Positions 1 to 8,895 of a stretch of DNA of 23,084 nucleotides are shown here, in pieces; the first letter of the stretch is position 1, and the number at the start of each line of letters is the position of its first letter. Position numbers and translations under genes: made by a program. The notes below the pieces were generated by a model that was not told where the DNA came from, did no database searches, and saw nothing but the letters and a program-made list of their open reading frames with translations. Source of the DNA: JANJWP01 sp964540725 (GTDB lineage: Bacteria; Patescibacteriota; Gracilibacteria; BD1-5; UBA2023); contig CAZINU010000014.1 of assembly GCA_964540725.1 (NCBI GenBank), positions 1 to 23,084 on the forward strand, given 5' to 3'.

Positions 1-2968
1 CGGGGACGCCTCATGCGGCCGACGTCGCGCTGACGGTATCCCGGATGGTTCCGAGAGCCTCCTGTCAGAGCGTATTCGTGACGTACCTCTGAATTTGCTG
101 CTCGGTTACCCGTTGTCATGCGTGATTCGAATACGCCGCGGCAAGCTGGGAAGCCGAGACGTTATTGTTCCGGGCGAATTCGACGATTTTCGCAGGATTT
201 TTAAGATTCATGGATACGAAGGAGTCCAGGCCTTCCTGAATGGAGATGAGATTGGCAACGGACGTTCGGGAATACGTTCCCCCTTCGTTCCTGAGCGCTT
301 CGTTCAGTTGTCGGACGATTCCGGCATTGATTCCGCAAATTCCGGAGATGCACGCGCTATCGACGCTTGTCCGGACCGTGGGGGTTTCCGATCGAACGGG
401 AGTAGGAACGGGGGTTTGTCCGTTCGGGCGGACGGACGTTTCCGGAACGGTTGTCCGGGGTGCCGACTCCATTCGCGCGTTCACGTACTTTTCCACCGAT
501 TGGGGGGTAATGGAGGCGGCGTATTTCTCGCGATGCGAGGCCGGAATGGCGTTCAATAGGGCCTTCGCGACTTGTTCGGACGGAACGTTCTCGCCCCGTG
601 CGCGAAGACGGATGACCGTATCGGCGATTCGGTCGAACGCGGCCTTCAGTTCGTTCGAGTCCATTCTCGCCGCATTCCCGATTCCTTCGGAACGTACGTA
701 CGAATCAGCCTCTTCGTCGGAGTAAGATTTCGATGAAGAAGTGGGCGCGACCGAAGTTCCGGCCACGGTGAGCGGATGGTTTCCGCCGGTCTGTACGACG
801 TTGCTGTGCGTACCGTTATCGCCGGCCCAAACGAATTCCGGCGGTGGAAGATTCCCGTACTTGTTGTAATAGTCTATCGCGGAGGTGCTGCCCCCGCCGA
901 CGACTTTTCCGGTAAGGGGGTCGACGGTAAGGCCGTACTGGGCATACTGGGCCGAAGGCGATTGGATGAAGGTCCCCTTCGGGGGATTCTGGTCGAGCCG
1001 ATCGAGGGAAGAAAGACCTGAAAGCTTCAGGCCATCCGGGATACTGACGCCGTAAAAGGAAAGCTTGTCGAAAATTTCCTGGGAACGGGAAGCGTTCCAT
1101 CCGTCCGAAGCAATCACGACGTTCGAAAGCACGTTCCCTTCGGAATCGCGGATCGACACGATCCTTCCGCCGGATTTCCCATCCGGTTCGACGGTGGAGT
1201 ACGTGCCCATGGACCGGTAGATTCCGGCAATTTCGGCCTTCGGATCATCCGAAGAAAGGATGCCGAGGATCGATTCTCGCGAGAGCGGGAGGGCGGTTCC
1301 GAGCTGTTCCCTGAGGACGGGGTCGGACACGTTCTCGGACATCCACTTGTGGCTGTCGACGTCGTCCCGGTAGAGGGTGAGGCCGTTGGATTCGGTACCC
1401 GCGTCCGCGAGGGCGGCTTCGACCGCGGCGACGTTGACCCCGGCGGAATTGAACGCCACAGGGCGCGAGGCAGGAACGGTACTTCCGGTTTGGGCTTGGG
1501 ATTCGTTTGGACTGGCCCAAACGAATTCCGGCGGTGGAAGCTTCCCGTACTTGTTGTAATAGTCTATCGCAGAGGTGCTGCCCCCGCCGACGACTTTTCC
1601 GGTAAGGGGGTCGACGGTAAGGCCATACTGGGCATACTGGGCCGAAGGCGATTGGATAAAGGTCCCCTTCGGGGGATTCTGGTCGAACTTCGCAAGGACG
1701 GTCGCCCTTGAAAAATCCAAGTCGGAAGGAGTTCGAACGCCGTATATTCCGAGAAATTCACGAACTCCCGCGGCGTCGGAAGCGTTCCACGCATGTCCTC
1801 AGGAGGATGGCGGAAAATAGGTACGGTTATCCAAGACGTTCCCTTCGGAATCGCGAACCGAGAGTACGACGGCACCCTTGTCTCCGAGCGGTTCGACGGT
1901 GGAATACGTTCCCATGGACCGGTAGATTCCGGCAATTTCGGCCTTCGGATCATCCGAAGAAAGGATGCCGAGGATCGATTCTCGCGAGAGCGGGAGGGCG
2001 GTTCCGAGCTGTTCCCTGAGGACGGGGTCGGACACGTTCTCGGACATCCACTTGTGGCTGTCGACGTCGTCCCGGTAGAGGGTGAGGCCGTTGGATTCGG
2101 TACCCGCGTCCGCGAGGGCGGCTTCGACCGCGGCGACGTTGACCCCGGCGGAATTGAACCGGGACGTTTGGTTCGATACGGCAGCCTGTTGAGAAGAAGT
2201 TCACAAAGGCGCGGCCGGGAAATTCGAAAACGAGAAAGGGGTTCACGGAAGCATTCCCGCCTTTTCGGCGGCGTCCGACAATATGGCGGAAACTTGTCTC
2301 GTAATATAGCGAAGGGTCGAATCTTGCGGATCCGAAACGCCCCTTTGGACAAGGAGGACGCGCGCTATCTGTTCATCTGGAAGGGAGGCATCCGGATTTT
2401 CCGAGCGGAACTTGACGATCGCCACCGCCAGCTTTTCGGGTTTTTCCATTCCGATTTTCCGTAACGCGGAAAGCACTTGTCCATCGGAATACGTAGGTTC
2501 CGCCGCATTCGATTGGACGGAGTACGCGCCCTCCCGCATACGCTCGAAAGGAAGACTTTCAGTCACGTCGTACACGTGAACACCCTCGAGGTTCCCGAGC
2601 GTTTTGACGGCGTTGACCATATCCGGAGTTATCCCCGGATTCGTTCACCCGTTCAGATCGCTCTGGGTCGACAATTCGGAGAGCGCGAGGAGCTGTCGGA
2701 CATCTAGCGATCCGATATCCGGATTCGACGACGCGTGCCGACTGACCTGCCGAATCCGTTCGTTGAACCATTCGGCAGCTCCGGCGGATCCGGTACGTCG
2801 TCCGATTTCCTCCCAATCTTTGGCCGTGAGGCCGTACTGATCAACCCCGTTAGGTCCGAATACGGGCACGTCCGAAATCGTAACTGGCGCAGCGGCATGC
2901 GTCGGAATCGAAAAAATGGCCGCATGAACGACGGCGGCCATTAAAATGGAAATACGGCTATTGGACAT
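1..2968 (-). CDS. Secreted modular repeat protein, 3' end cut by window edge (UGA read as Gly)
   Basis: I do not recognise the family. The N-terminus is a signal peptide: residues SNSR, then a hydrophobic stretch ending THAAAP near residue 28, so export is likely. The reading frame stays open for 989 codons if UGA is sense; in-frame UGA codons lie at 2645-2647, 2243-2245, 2201-2203, 1799-1801, 116-118, 65-67 and 11-13, and no UAA or UAG occurs. Helical, polar segments flank a central tandem duplication of about 210-230 residues, each unit starting FNSAGVNVAAVE and ending PPEFVWA. A Pro/Thr-rich linker (around 370-470) precedes a C-terminal helical part with a CISGIC motif, which could form a disulfide. 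Several helical segments look loosely related (ITPQSVEKYV, VTEQQIQRYV). The start is the ATG at 2968, about 27 nt after a predicted transcription start. A surface or extracellular role is inference. Confidence 0.75.
824..1455 (-). repeat. Tandem repeat unit 2 of the secreted protein
   Basis: This is the C-terminal copy of the duplicated module, in the same orientation and frame as the copy at 1514-2158. Shared protein blocks include VEAALADAGTESNGL, DSHKWMSENVSDPV, PLSRESILGILSSDDPKAEI and QYAQYGLTVDPLTGKVVGGG. The central block (about residues SIRDSEGNV to SLDRL) differs from unit 1 except for the short WNAS match. Confidence 0.85.
1514..2158 (-). repeat. Tandem repeat unit 1 of the secreted protein
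   Basis: This is the N-terminal copy of the duplicated module. Its two ends (roughly 1914-2158 and 1514-1690) are near-identical at DNA level to the second copy, whereas the middle (about 1695-1910) is strongly diverged. The offset between copies is 705 nt at the start of the module and 690 nt at its end, so the central cassettes differ by five codons. This unit carries one in-frame UGA (1799-1801) that the other lacks. Confidence 0.85.
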
Positions 2969-2978
2969 ATTCGGAAAA

Positions 2979-2996
2979 GGTATTACTACGAATACC
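2979..2996 (-). other. 5' stem-loop of the secreted-protein mRNA
   Basis: A perfect 6-bp stem (GGTATT / AATACC, loop CGTAGT on the minus strand) lies at the predicted 5' end of the transcript, followed by CTTTTCC and then the ATG at 2968. No Shine-Dalgarno sequence is visible. The hairpin could protect the 5' end or modulate initiation; both are inference. Confidence 0.45.
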
Positions 2997-3001
2997 CGAG
3001 C

Positions 3002-3030
3002 ATGCTATTCCATATTTTTCATGGAGTCAA
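3002..3030 (-). promoter_or_regulatory. Promoter for the secreted repeat protein
   Basis: On the minus strand a -35 box TTGACT (3030-3025) and a -10 box TAGCAT (3007-3002) are 17 nt apart. The predicted start of transcription is near 2995. The spacer contains a small inverted repeat, TCCAT-N7-ATGGA, that could be an operator. Confidence 0.55.
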
Positions 3031-3033
3031 TCC

Positions 3034-3068
3034 AAAAAAAACCGAGGTCCGGGGGCGTACGGGGACGG
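3034..3068 (-). terminator. Possible terminator of serS
   Basis: Directly after the serS stop codon the minus strand has a GC-rich stretch that can fold as CCGTCC pairing with GGA and CGG around a 3-nt bulge, followed by eight T residues. The stem is imperfect, so the call is tentative. Confidence 0.4.
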
Positions 3069-3069
3069 A

Positions 3070-4368
3070 TTACAATTCCGTCCGTCCGCCCAGATACGGT
3101 TGGAGCACCTTCGGAACGCGGACGGTACAGTCTTCGTTCTGGTAGTTCTCGATGATGGCGACGAGGGCTCGGCCGCAAGCGAAGGCGGTCGCATCGTTCG
3201 TATGGACGAGTTCGAGCGATCCGTCGGCGCGACGGACGCGGGTTTGGAGGCGGCGCGACTGGTAATCGGTCATGTAGTCGGCGGTGTGGGTTTCGCGGTA
3301 TTTCCCCTGCCCCGGAAGCCACGCTTCGATGTCGGACCCCTTCGCGTTGGGCTTTCCGATGTCGAACGTGCACTTTTGGAGCTTTTGGTAGGGAATCTCG
3401 AGCTTCTGCATGAGCCATTCCTGGATTCCCGAAAACAGCAGGTGTTCGTCGTGGCTCGTTTCGGCCGTGGAGAAGCTTTCCATTTCGAGCTTGTCGAACT
3501 GGTGCATGCGGATGATGCCTTCCATGTCTTTTCCGTAGGTTCCGGCCTCGCCGCGGAAGCTCGTGGCGTACCCGAGATAGCGCACCGGCATGGATTTTTC
3601 GTCGAAGATTTCGCCCGCGTGCATCGAGCCGAGCACGTGTTCCGCCGACCCTTGGAGCCAGAGATCTTCGCCCTCGATCTTATACCGGTCTTCGCGGGGT
3701 TCGAGACGGTCCATGGCATCGTACGGCGCCGTCTTGATCATGAAGGGCGGCAATACCGGCGTGAACGGCTTCGTGGAAACGTTCAGGCCGTGCTCCCGTA
3801 CGATCGACGCGATGACGGCCTCGTCGCCCAGGGAATCCATAACGAAATTCACGAGCGCGAACTGGAGTCGGACGAGTTCGCCTTTCAGGTAGGCGAACCG
3901 GGCGCCGGCTACGTTCGCGGCGCGGTCTTTGTCGATCCAGTCGCGCTTCTCGGCAATTTGCGCATGGTTCTTCGGCTCGAAGGCGAATTTCGTCGGTTCG
4001 CCCCACGTTCGAACGACGACGTTCTCGTCCTCGGAGAGCCCGACGGGCGTATCGGCGGTGGGAATGTTGGGGATCTTCTTGTAGAGCGCCATGAATTCGC
4101 CTTCGACGGTTTCGAAGCGTTCCTCGAGGCCGGAAAGTTCTTCTTTGAGCGCCTTCGACTTGGCGATGAGTTCCGGGTCGGGCTTTCCGCCCTTCATGGC
4201 GTCGGCGATGCGGTTGCGTTCGGCACGAAGCTCGTCGACCCGGGTTTTGAGGGCGGTCCGCTCGGCGTCGAGCTTCAAAGCGAGGTCGAGATCGACCTTG
4301 GCCGATTTGTCGCGGATGGCTTTGGCGACGATTTCCGGGTTGGAACGAAGGATCTTGAGGTCAATCAT
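3070..4368 (-). CDS. serS: Seryl-tRNA synthetase
   Basis: Charges tRNA-Ser with serine in the cytoplasm; a class II aminoacyl-tRNA synthetase. At 432 residues it matches the usual bacterial length. Residues 1-110 are the N-terminal antiparallel coiled-coil arm that binds the long variable arm of tRNA-Ser (start MIDLKILRSNPEIV). The catalytic core shows motif 2 as SFRGEAGTYGKD followed by GIIRMHQFDKLEM, and motif 3 near the C-terminus as FACGRALVAIIENYQNED, with PKVLQPYLGG at the end. The serine-binding TxE loop reads GSAEHVLGSMH rather than the TAEVPL of E. coli; SerRS of this looser type (TSEQ/SAEH-like) is what I recall from CPR genomes. It ends in UAA and has no in-frame UGA. The ATG at 4368 is about 20 nt from a strong -10 box and has no Shine-Dalgarno sequence. 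Confidence 0.96.
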   Translation of the reverse strand: MIDLKILRSNPEIVAKAIRDKSAKVDLDLALKLDAERTALKTRVDELRAERNRIADAMKGGKPDPELIAKSKALKEELSGLEERFETVEGEFMALYKKIPNIPTADTPVGLSEDENVVVRTWGEPTKFAFEPKNHAQIAEKRDWIDKDRAANVAGARFAYLKGELVRLQFALVNFVMDSLGDEAVIASIVREHGLNVSTKPFTPVLPPFMIKTAPYDAMDRLEPREDRYKIEGEDLWLQGSAEHVLGSMHAGEIFDEKSMPVRYLGYATSFRGEAGTYGKDMEGIIRMHQFDKLEMESFSTAETSHDEHLLFSGIQEWLMQKLEIPYQKLQKCTFDIGKPNAKGSDIEAWLPGQGKYRETHTADYMTDYQSRRLQTRVRRADGSLELVHTNDATAFACGRALVAIIENYQNEDCTVRVPKVLQPYLGGRTEL

Positions 4369-4394
4369 GTCGAAAAAGTGCGAAATACCCGCGA

Positions 4395-4421
4395 ATTATA
4401 GGGAAAATCCGACGGAAGCAA
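4395..4421 (-). promoter_or_regulatory. Promoter of serS
   Basis: A perfect -10 box TATAAT lies at 4400-4395 on the minus strand, with a possible -35 TTGCTT at 4421-4416 (15-nt spacer). Transcription would start near 4388, giving a leader of about 20 nt without a Shine-Dalgarno sequence. Confidence 0.6.
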
Positions 4422-4505
4422 GCATGGGCGCACCTTTTTCGCTCGAATCCTTACGAAGGGTTCTGCCGTTCTCCAATTCACGAAAACGGGGACGGGCGAC
4501 GATTC

Positions 4506-4952
4506 CTATGCCCGAACCCGCTGAACGTTCGGCATTCGGCGTTCGATTTCCCGAACCCGGGCGTCTATGGCGATGGTATCGGAAAGGCGGTCGAACGCTT
4601 GTTCGAACAGTTTTCGGGTATTCTCGTGCTCCATTTTCGACTCTTCACGATGGCTGTCGAAATCTTCCCGAAGCCGATCGACGGACGTTGAAAGTTTTTT
4701 CATGTTCGAATCGAAGCCGTCCATGCGGTTTCCAAGGCCGTCCACTTTCGTTTCGAAGCCGTCCATGCGGTTTCCAAGGCCGTCCACTTTCGTTTCGAGG
4801 CCGTCCATACGCGTTTCGAACCTATCCATAGTTGTCCGGAGGCCGTCCACTTTCGTTTCGAGGCCACCCACCCGGGAGTCGAGCCCACCGACCTGCGTTT
4901 CGATGTTGCCCAATTTTTGGAGCACCGCCTCCTGGAATCGTTCGTCTTTCAT
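4506..4952 (-). CDS. Small coiled-coil repeat protein
   Basis: A 148-residue cytoplasmic protein with no signal peptide or membrane segment. Residues 15-95 are a long heptad coiled coil with repeated V/MDGLxxR/KMDGFETK units. The C-terminal part is also helical and ends DARVREIERRMPNVQR. It matches the larger protein at 5638-6480 at both ends: N-terminal ERFQEAVLQKLGNIE versus QFQEIIQRLGRME, and C-terminal DARVREIERRMP versus DLRLRELEKRQP. The two are therefore paralogues with independently expanded coils. The function is unknown; an oligomerising scaffold is a guess. It ends in UAG. A weak -10 (TATTCT, 4971-4966) would give a leader of only about 7 nt. Confidence 0.75.
   Translation of the reverse strand: MKDERFQEAVLQKLGNIETQVGGLDSRVGGLETKVDGLRTTMDRFETRMDGLETKVDGLGNRMDGFETKVDGLGNRMDGFDSNMKKLSTSVDRLREDFDSHREESKMEHENTRKLFEQAFDRLSDTIAIDARVREIERRMPNVQRVRA
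4711..4797 (-). repeat. 42-nt tandem repeat in the coiled-coil gene
   Basis: Two consecutive 42-nt units offset by exactly 42 nt (4711 and 4753) are nearly identical. Each encodes 14 residues, that is two heptads. Further diverged copies continue toward 4860. Confidence 0.8.
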
Positions 4953-5040
4953 GGTATGAAGGAAAAGAATACTGGTGCGCCCTATGGCCGCATAGTACGT
5001 CGAAAAGATTCCGGAACAAAGAAAAAACGAAGAAAAAGTC

Positions 5041-5628
5041 CTATGCGGACTTCCGAATCGCCATCACTCCGTCGTCGGCGTCGGTCATCTCGATTTCGTA
5101 CGGAATTCCCTTCGATTCCAGAAGTGCGTAAAAGTCCCCCATTTTCGCCCGGAACTTCACGACGTCGTCGACGACCATGATTCCGCCGGGTTCCAAAAGC
5201 GGCCAGGCGAGGTCGAACAACCGGGCGGTCGAACGCTTTTCGGCATCGAGAAATACGAAACCGAAGCGGCGGTCGGAAATCATGGGGAGGTATTCGAGCG
5301 CGTCGGCGAAAACGTGTTCGACGGCGTTCGAAAAGCCCGCTTCCCGAACGTTCGCGACCGCGGCTTCGAACGACGGCTTCGAGAAATCGACGGTCGTTAC
5401 CGAGGGCGCTTCACCCCCCTCGGCGGCGTTTTCGGTCGCGGCCAGGGCGAGCCAAACGGTAGAATACCCGTGGGCGGTTCCGAGTTCCAAAATCCGGGTC
5501 GCGCCCGACTTCCGAACGGATTCGAAGAGGAAGCGGGCCGTGCTCTCCGAAACCGACGGCACGTTCGAAGCGAGGTTCCGGGCCTTGAGATCGGAGAGGA
5601 AACGAAAAAGGGCGTTCTGTTCGGACAT
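5041..5628 (-). CDS. SAM-dependent O-methyltransferase (class I)
   Basis: A 195-residue enzyme of the caffeoyl-CoA O-methyltransferase-like family (methyltransferase family 3), which transfers a methyl group from S-adenosylmethionine to a hydroxyl group. The glycine-rich motif I is RILELGTAHGYST (around residues 45-57). The acidic residue of motif II is in TTVDFSKP, and the metal/substrate motif appears as FVFLDAEK followed later by GIMVVDDV. The natural substrate cannot be read from the sequence. The ATG at 5628 is 9 nt after the UAA of the upstream coiled-coil gene, so the two are probably co-transcribed. It ends in UAG. Confidence 0.88.
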   Translation of the reverse strand: MSEQNALFRFLSDLKARNLASNVPSVSESTARFLFESVRKSGATRILELGTAHGYSTVWLALAATENAAEGGEAPSVTTVDFSKPSFEAAVANVREAGFSNAVEHVFADALEYLPMISDRRFGFVFLDAEKRSTARLFDLAWPLLEPGGIMVVDDVVKFRAKMGDFYALLESKGIPYEIEMTDADDGVMAIRKSA

Positions 5629-5637
5629 GGGTCGGGA

Positions 5638-6480
5638 TTACGCGCCCACCGGATGCTTCTTGCGCGGTTGCCGCTTTTCGAGCTCACGGAGGCGAAGATC
5701 GAACGAAAGCAGACCGGAAATGTGCGAGAACGCCTCACGAACGTACGCGTCGGTCGCGTCGAAACGGTGGCTCGCCTCTTCGCGAAAGTCGTTCAAATTC
5801 GACTCGAGACGATCGAAGCGGTCGTTCGCGACCGATTCCATTCGGTCGAAGCGTTGGGCGGTTTCTTCGCGAAGATTCTTCGTAGAAGATTCGGCATCAT
5901 CAAAACGCCGATTGGTTTCGTTGCGGAAATCTTCGGCGGAAGATTCCATTCGGTCGAAGCGTTGGATCGTTTCGTCGCGGAAACCCTCGGCGGAACGTTC
6001 GATTCTATCGAAACGCTGGCCGGTTTCTTCGCGGAAATTCTTGGCAGAGGATTCGATGCCATCAAAACGTCGATTGGTTTCATTATGGAAATCTTCGGCG
6101 GAAGATTCCATTCGGTCGAAGCGTTGGCCGGACTCCTGGCGGAAGTTTTCCGCCGCGGTCTCGATTCGGTCGAAGCGTTGGGTTGTTTCTTCCCGGAAAT
6201 TCTTGGCAGAAGATTCGACGCCGTCAAAACGCCGGTTGGTTTCTTCGCGGAAACCTTCAGCGGAACGTTCGATTCTATCGAAACGCTGGTTAGATTCTTC
6301 GTGGAAATTTTCCAGATTCGATTCGACGCGGTCGAAACGTTGGGCGGACTCCTGGCGGAAGTTTTCCGCCGCGGTCTCGATTCGGTCGAAGCATTGGGCG
6401 GTTTCTCCACGGAAATCTGCCGCGGAAGATTCCATGCGACCGAGACGTTGGATAATTTCTTGAAATTGTGAGGCGTCCAT
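5638..6480 (-). CDS. Coiled-coil protein of 18-residue repeats
   Basis: A 280-residue soluble protein that is almost entirely helix. Residues 30-209 are ten units of 18 residues with consensus RFDRIESSAENFREETNQ; degenerate units follow to about 260. Eighteen residues equal an 11+7 hendecad/heptad step, so a long, nearly straight coiled coil is expected. The conserved C-terminus (FDLRLRELEKRQP) and N-terminus (QFQEIIQRLGRME) are shared with the smaller protein at 4506-4952. I chose the ATG at 6480 because the in-frame TTG at 6522 lies upstream of the predicted transcription start. It is the first gene of an operon with the methyltransferase. The function is unknown. Confidence 0.8.
   Translation of the reverse strand: MDASQFQEIIQRLGRMESSAADFRGETAQCFDRIETAAENFRQESAQRFDRVESNLENFHEESNQRFDRIERSAEGFREETNRRFDGVESSAKNFREETTQRFDRIETAAENFRQESGQRFDRMESSAEDFHNETNRRFDGIESSAKNFREETGQRFDRIERSAEGFRDETIQRFDRMESSAEDFRNETNRRFDDAESSTKNLREETAQRFDRMESVANDRFDRLESNLNDFREEASHRFDATDAYVREAFSHISGLLSFDLRLRELEKRQPRKKHPVGA
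5854..6393 (-). repeat. 54-nt tandem repeat array (ten units)
   Basis: Ten 54-nt units each encode 18 residues beginning (R/C)FD. Unit types recur in a mixed order: the IETAAENFRQES type, the ESSAKNFREET type and the IERSAEGFR type each appear two or three times, non-adjacent. That order suggests repeated block duplications or unequal exchange rather than simple single-unit expansion. Confidence 0.85.
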
Positions 6481-6523
6481 ATGCGGAAACTGAGGAAATA
6501 TGGAGTGCGCTACTCGGGACAAT

Positions 6524-6552
6524 AGTATACGGCGTGGTGGGGAATCAAAGAA
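6524..6552 (-). promoter_or_regulatory. Promoter of the coiled-coil/methyltransferase operon
   Basis: The minus strand carries a -10 box TATACT at 6529-6524. The matching -35 (TTCTTT, about 6552-6547, spacer 17) is weak. Transcription would begin near 6517, leaving a leader of about 37 nt before the ATG at 6480. Confidence 0.5.
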
Positions 6553-6561
6553 AAAACGGAG

Positions 6562-6593
6562 AAAAAAGAAACCCCCGCGGGTGGGCGGGGGTT
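6562..6593 (-). terminator. Rho-independent terminator of the VirB6-like gene
   Basis: Read on the minus strand, a 9-bp perfect stem AACCCCCGC / GCGGGGGTT with a 6-nt loop is followed by TCTTTTTT. It begins 8 nt after the UAA at 6601-6603. This supports that UAA, and not any of the four upstream UGA codons, as the real end of the gene. Confidence 0.9.
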
Positions 6594-6600
6594 ATTGTGA

Positions 6601-8895
6601 TTAACTGCTCTTGAAGAAGTTAGGGTTCTTTTCTTTGATTGCCGCGACGATTGGCGAAAGCTGGCTCTTTGAAATTCCGTTAGCTTCCAACATCTCCGTA
6701 ACTTCCGCTTCGGTCTTCTTTCATGGTTCTATATCCAGGGTGATAGGCGTCGAACCGTTCGGGGCCGTCACATTATTTCCGCTAATCGTCACGCTCACGG
6801 GTGCGGGGGCGGCGGATTGAGGAGAAGCGGACTGTTGTTCCGATTTCCCCTTATATCACGCTTGCATAATGGCTACAAGCCCTTCTTCATTTCCGTCGGG
6901 CTTATTGTCAATGAGATGAACTCCGACCTTCTTTCCTTCAGGACTGTCCGCAAGATGCTTAAACGCAAAATCGAATGCCGTCGCATCGGGGGCTTCCTTC
7001 ATGGATTTGATGTGGGGATTGTCCTTCAGATTGAATATTCGCTCCATGTGTTCCGCAAGTCTTTTGCGGGCATTCTGATCCTTCATGACCTGTTCGGGGG
7101 TTTGACCTCATTCATTCACGGCGGCATGAACGATTCTGCGCATCTGATCGGCATTCTGCTGAGCATTGCTGGTGTTATACGTTCCTGCCGCAGCCCTTTC
7201 TATAGCGCCGAGCACCTTCGAAGAGGCGCTTTCCTTCAACCCCATCTTATCCGCAAGGCTGCCGCCAATCGCCTGCCCTATAGCGGTACTCTCGCCAAGC
7301 GCACGCTGGGAAATGGTTTGGCTAATCTGTTGTCCCATGTTCTGCAACCCCTTCGCGCTTACGCTATGTCCACCCGGCAACGGAATCGGCACGTGCTTCG
7401 GAAGATCCTTGATGAGTCCGCCGATGGAAGAGCCGAATTGTGCGATAGGATCCACCGCCTGCTTCGTGATTTCGTTCGACTTCAACGCCGCCATAACGGC
7501 CATCCAAAGCACGATGAGCGCGAGCACGTCGACGATGATTTTTCCGATAGCGGAGGCGGCGAGACCAGCGCCTTGGGCGGCCATTCCGGTAGCCGAAGTC
7601 GCCCCTTGCGCAACCTGCCCGATGGGAACTCCCGTCACGTTCATGCTCACTTCCTTCCCGTCTCAGCCCATGACGAATTTTGCGGTCTTTCCATCGGGTG
7701 CCGTTACCGACCCCGGCTGAAAAAACGAGCTCGCCTGCGGGTTTAACGAGGTCGTAGAAACCTTGAATAGGAACAAAAGGCCGAACGCAAGCGCCGCGGA
7801 AACGTAGACTGGCACCATCGCAAGCCCGATGAACGTCTTAAATCCGAGCTTCTTTTCCAAATCCTTTGTCGCCTCACCCCCATGTCCGTCAAAAAAATAG
7901 AACAGTCCGAACAGGGGCGAGAATATGGCGATGAGCCACAGGTACACGGCACGGGTAAAGAGCGCGAAGACGAGCGCGAAGACGAGAAGGGCGTAAACAA
8001 AGAGGAAGATGACCCACACGCCGAGTTGAATGACCAAATCGACGACAGAACTGATACTGCTTACGTCTTTAACGTCCTTATGGGCCTGTACTTTGAAAAT
8101 CGCGAACGAGTAAACGTTCAGAATTCCGTATGCCCCCTTATCGGATTTGAGTATATTATTCAGGGACATACTGACTTTTTCGCCTTCACATTTCCAAAAC
8201 TCGCCTGGAGTGGATTTTTTTCCCCCTTGCGCCCCCGCTTGCAACTTGTCATAATAAATCGTACATTCCTTTTCCATTTCGAAAGACTCCTTGGAAGCAT
8301 CCTCCGGGGCGACGACGCTCGCCGGCAACCGCAATACCGACGCCGTGAGAATATTCGCAACCGAAAGGGTCGCGGATACCACGAACCACGTGAACGGCAC
8401 GATGAGGATGCCTACCGCGAAACGCGGGAGCGCCTTTTTAATAACGTAGTGCTCCCCTCCCGACCCGAAAATGTTCATGAAGGCGATGCCGACGAGGATG
8501 AACGCGAAAATGGCGTACACCACGTTCGACACGAGTACCCAAAGGTCGTGAAAGACGACGCGGAGGCCGAAAATTTCCCCGAACGTCCAGTCCGGCGAAA
8601 GGAGCCATCCGGCCAACATCGTAGCCGGAAGAAAGAGTATCTGGATAACGGAATGGAGCCCGTTGATGAACGTCGCGGCCGCTTGGGCGCCTTGCGCTTC
8701 CTTCGAAAGCTCCTTCTTGTCTTCGGCAAACGCTTCGGAAACGCCGAATTCGGCACGGATGCCGAAATTCCCCTCCGAAACGGGGACGACGTCGGAAACG
8801 CCGGATGCCCACGAAACGAGGGCGACGAGCGAGAGGGCAGAGGCGCGGGCGGCCTTGTGTCCGAAGAGCTTCTGTATGAACGCGGAAATTCGCAT
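6601..8895 (-). CDS. VirB6/TrbL-like polytopic membrane protein (four in-frame UGA)
   Basis: Probably an inner-membrane component resembling the VirB6/TrbL channel proteins of type IV secretion systems; this rests on overall topology and on similar proteins known from CPR genomes. The protein has 764 residues when UGA is read as Gly at 7663-7665, 7108-7110, 6856-6858 and 6721-6723. Order: a hydrophobic N-terminal segment ending EAFAED (signal or anchor), then at least five strongly hydrophobic segments (ILFLPATMLAGWLL, LVSNVVYAIFAFILVGIAF, FAVGILIVPFTWFVV, VWVIFLFVYALLVFALVFAL, MVPVYVSAALAFGLLFLF), one more after the first UGA (IIVDVLALIVLWMAVMAAL), and a long soluble tail. The tail ends KEKNPNFFKSS at UAA. 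The start could also be the GTG at 8904. No other secretion genes are adjacent. Confidence 0.7.

Noticed and set aside
116..1720. A 534-codon gene ending at the UGA at 116 as a complete protein
   Set aside because: It begins at an in-frame TTG inside a longer open frame and ends at UGA, which is sense here; the frame continues both ways, so it is a fragment of the 1-2968 gene.
1190..1925. GGTTCGA motifs resembling a tRNA T-loop
   Set aside because: They are codons in the repeat protein and lack acceptor, D and anticodon stems.
3100..4401. A 433-codon open frame on the plus strand
   Set aside because: It is the antisense of serS, whose motifs are complete; GC-rich coding DNA commonly leaves such open antisense frames.
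5314..6471. Long plus-strand frames across the coiled-coil and methyltransferase genes
   Set aside because: They mirror the 54-nt repeats on the opposite strand; the minus-strand products have recognisable motifs and a promoter.
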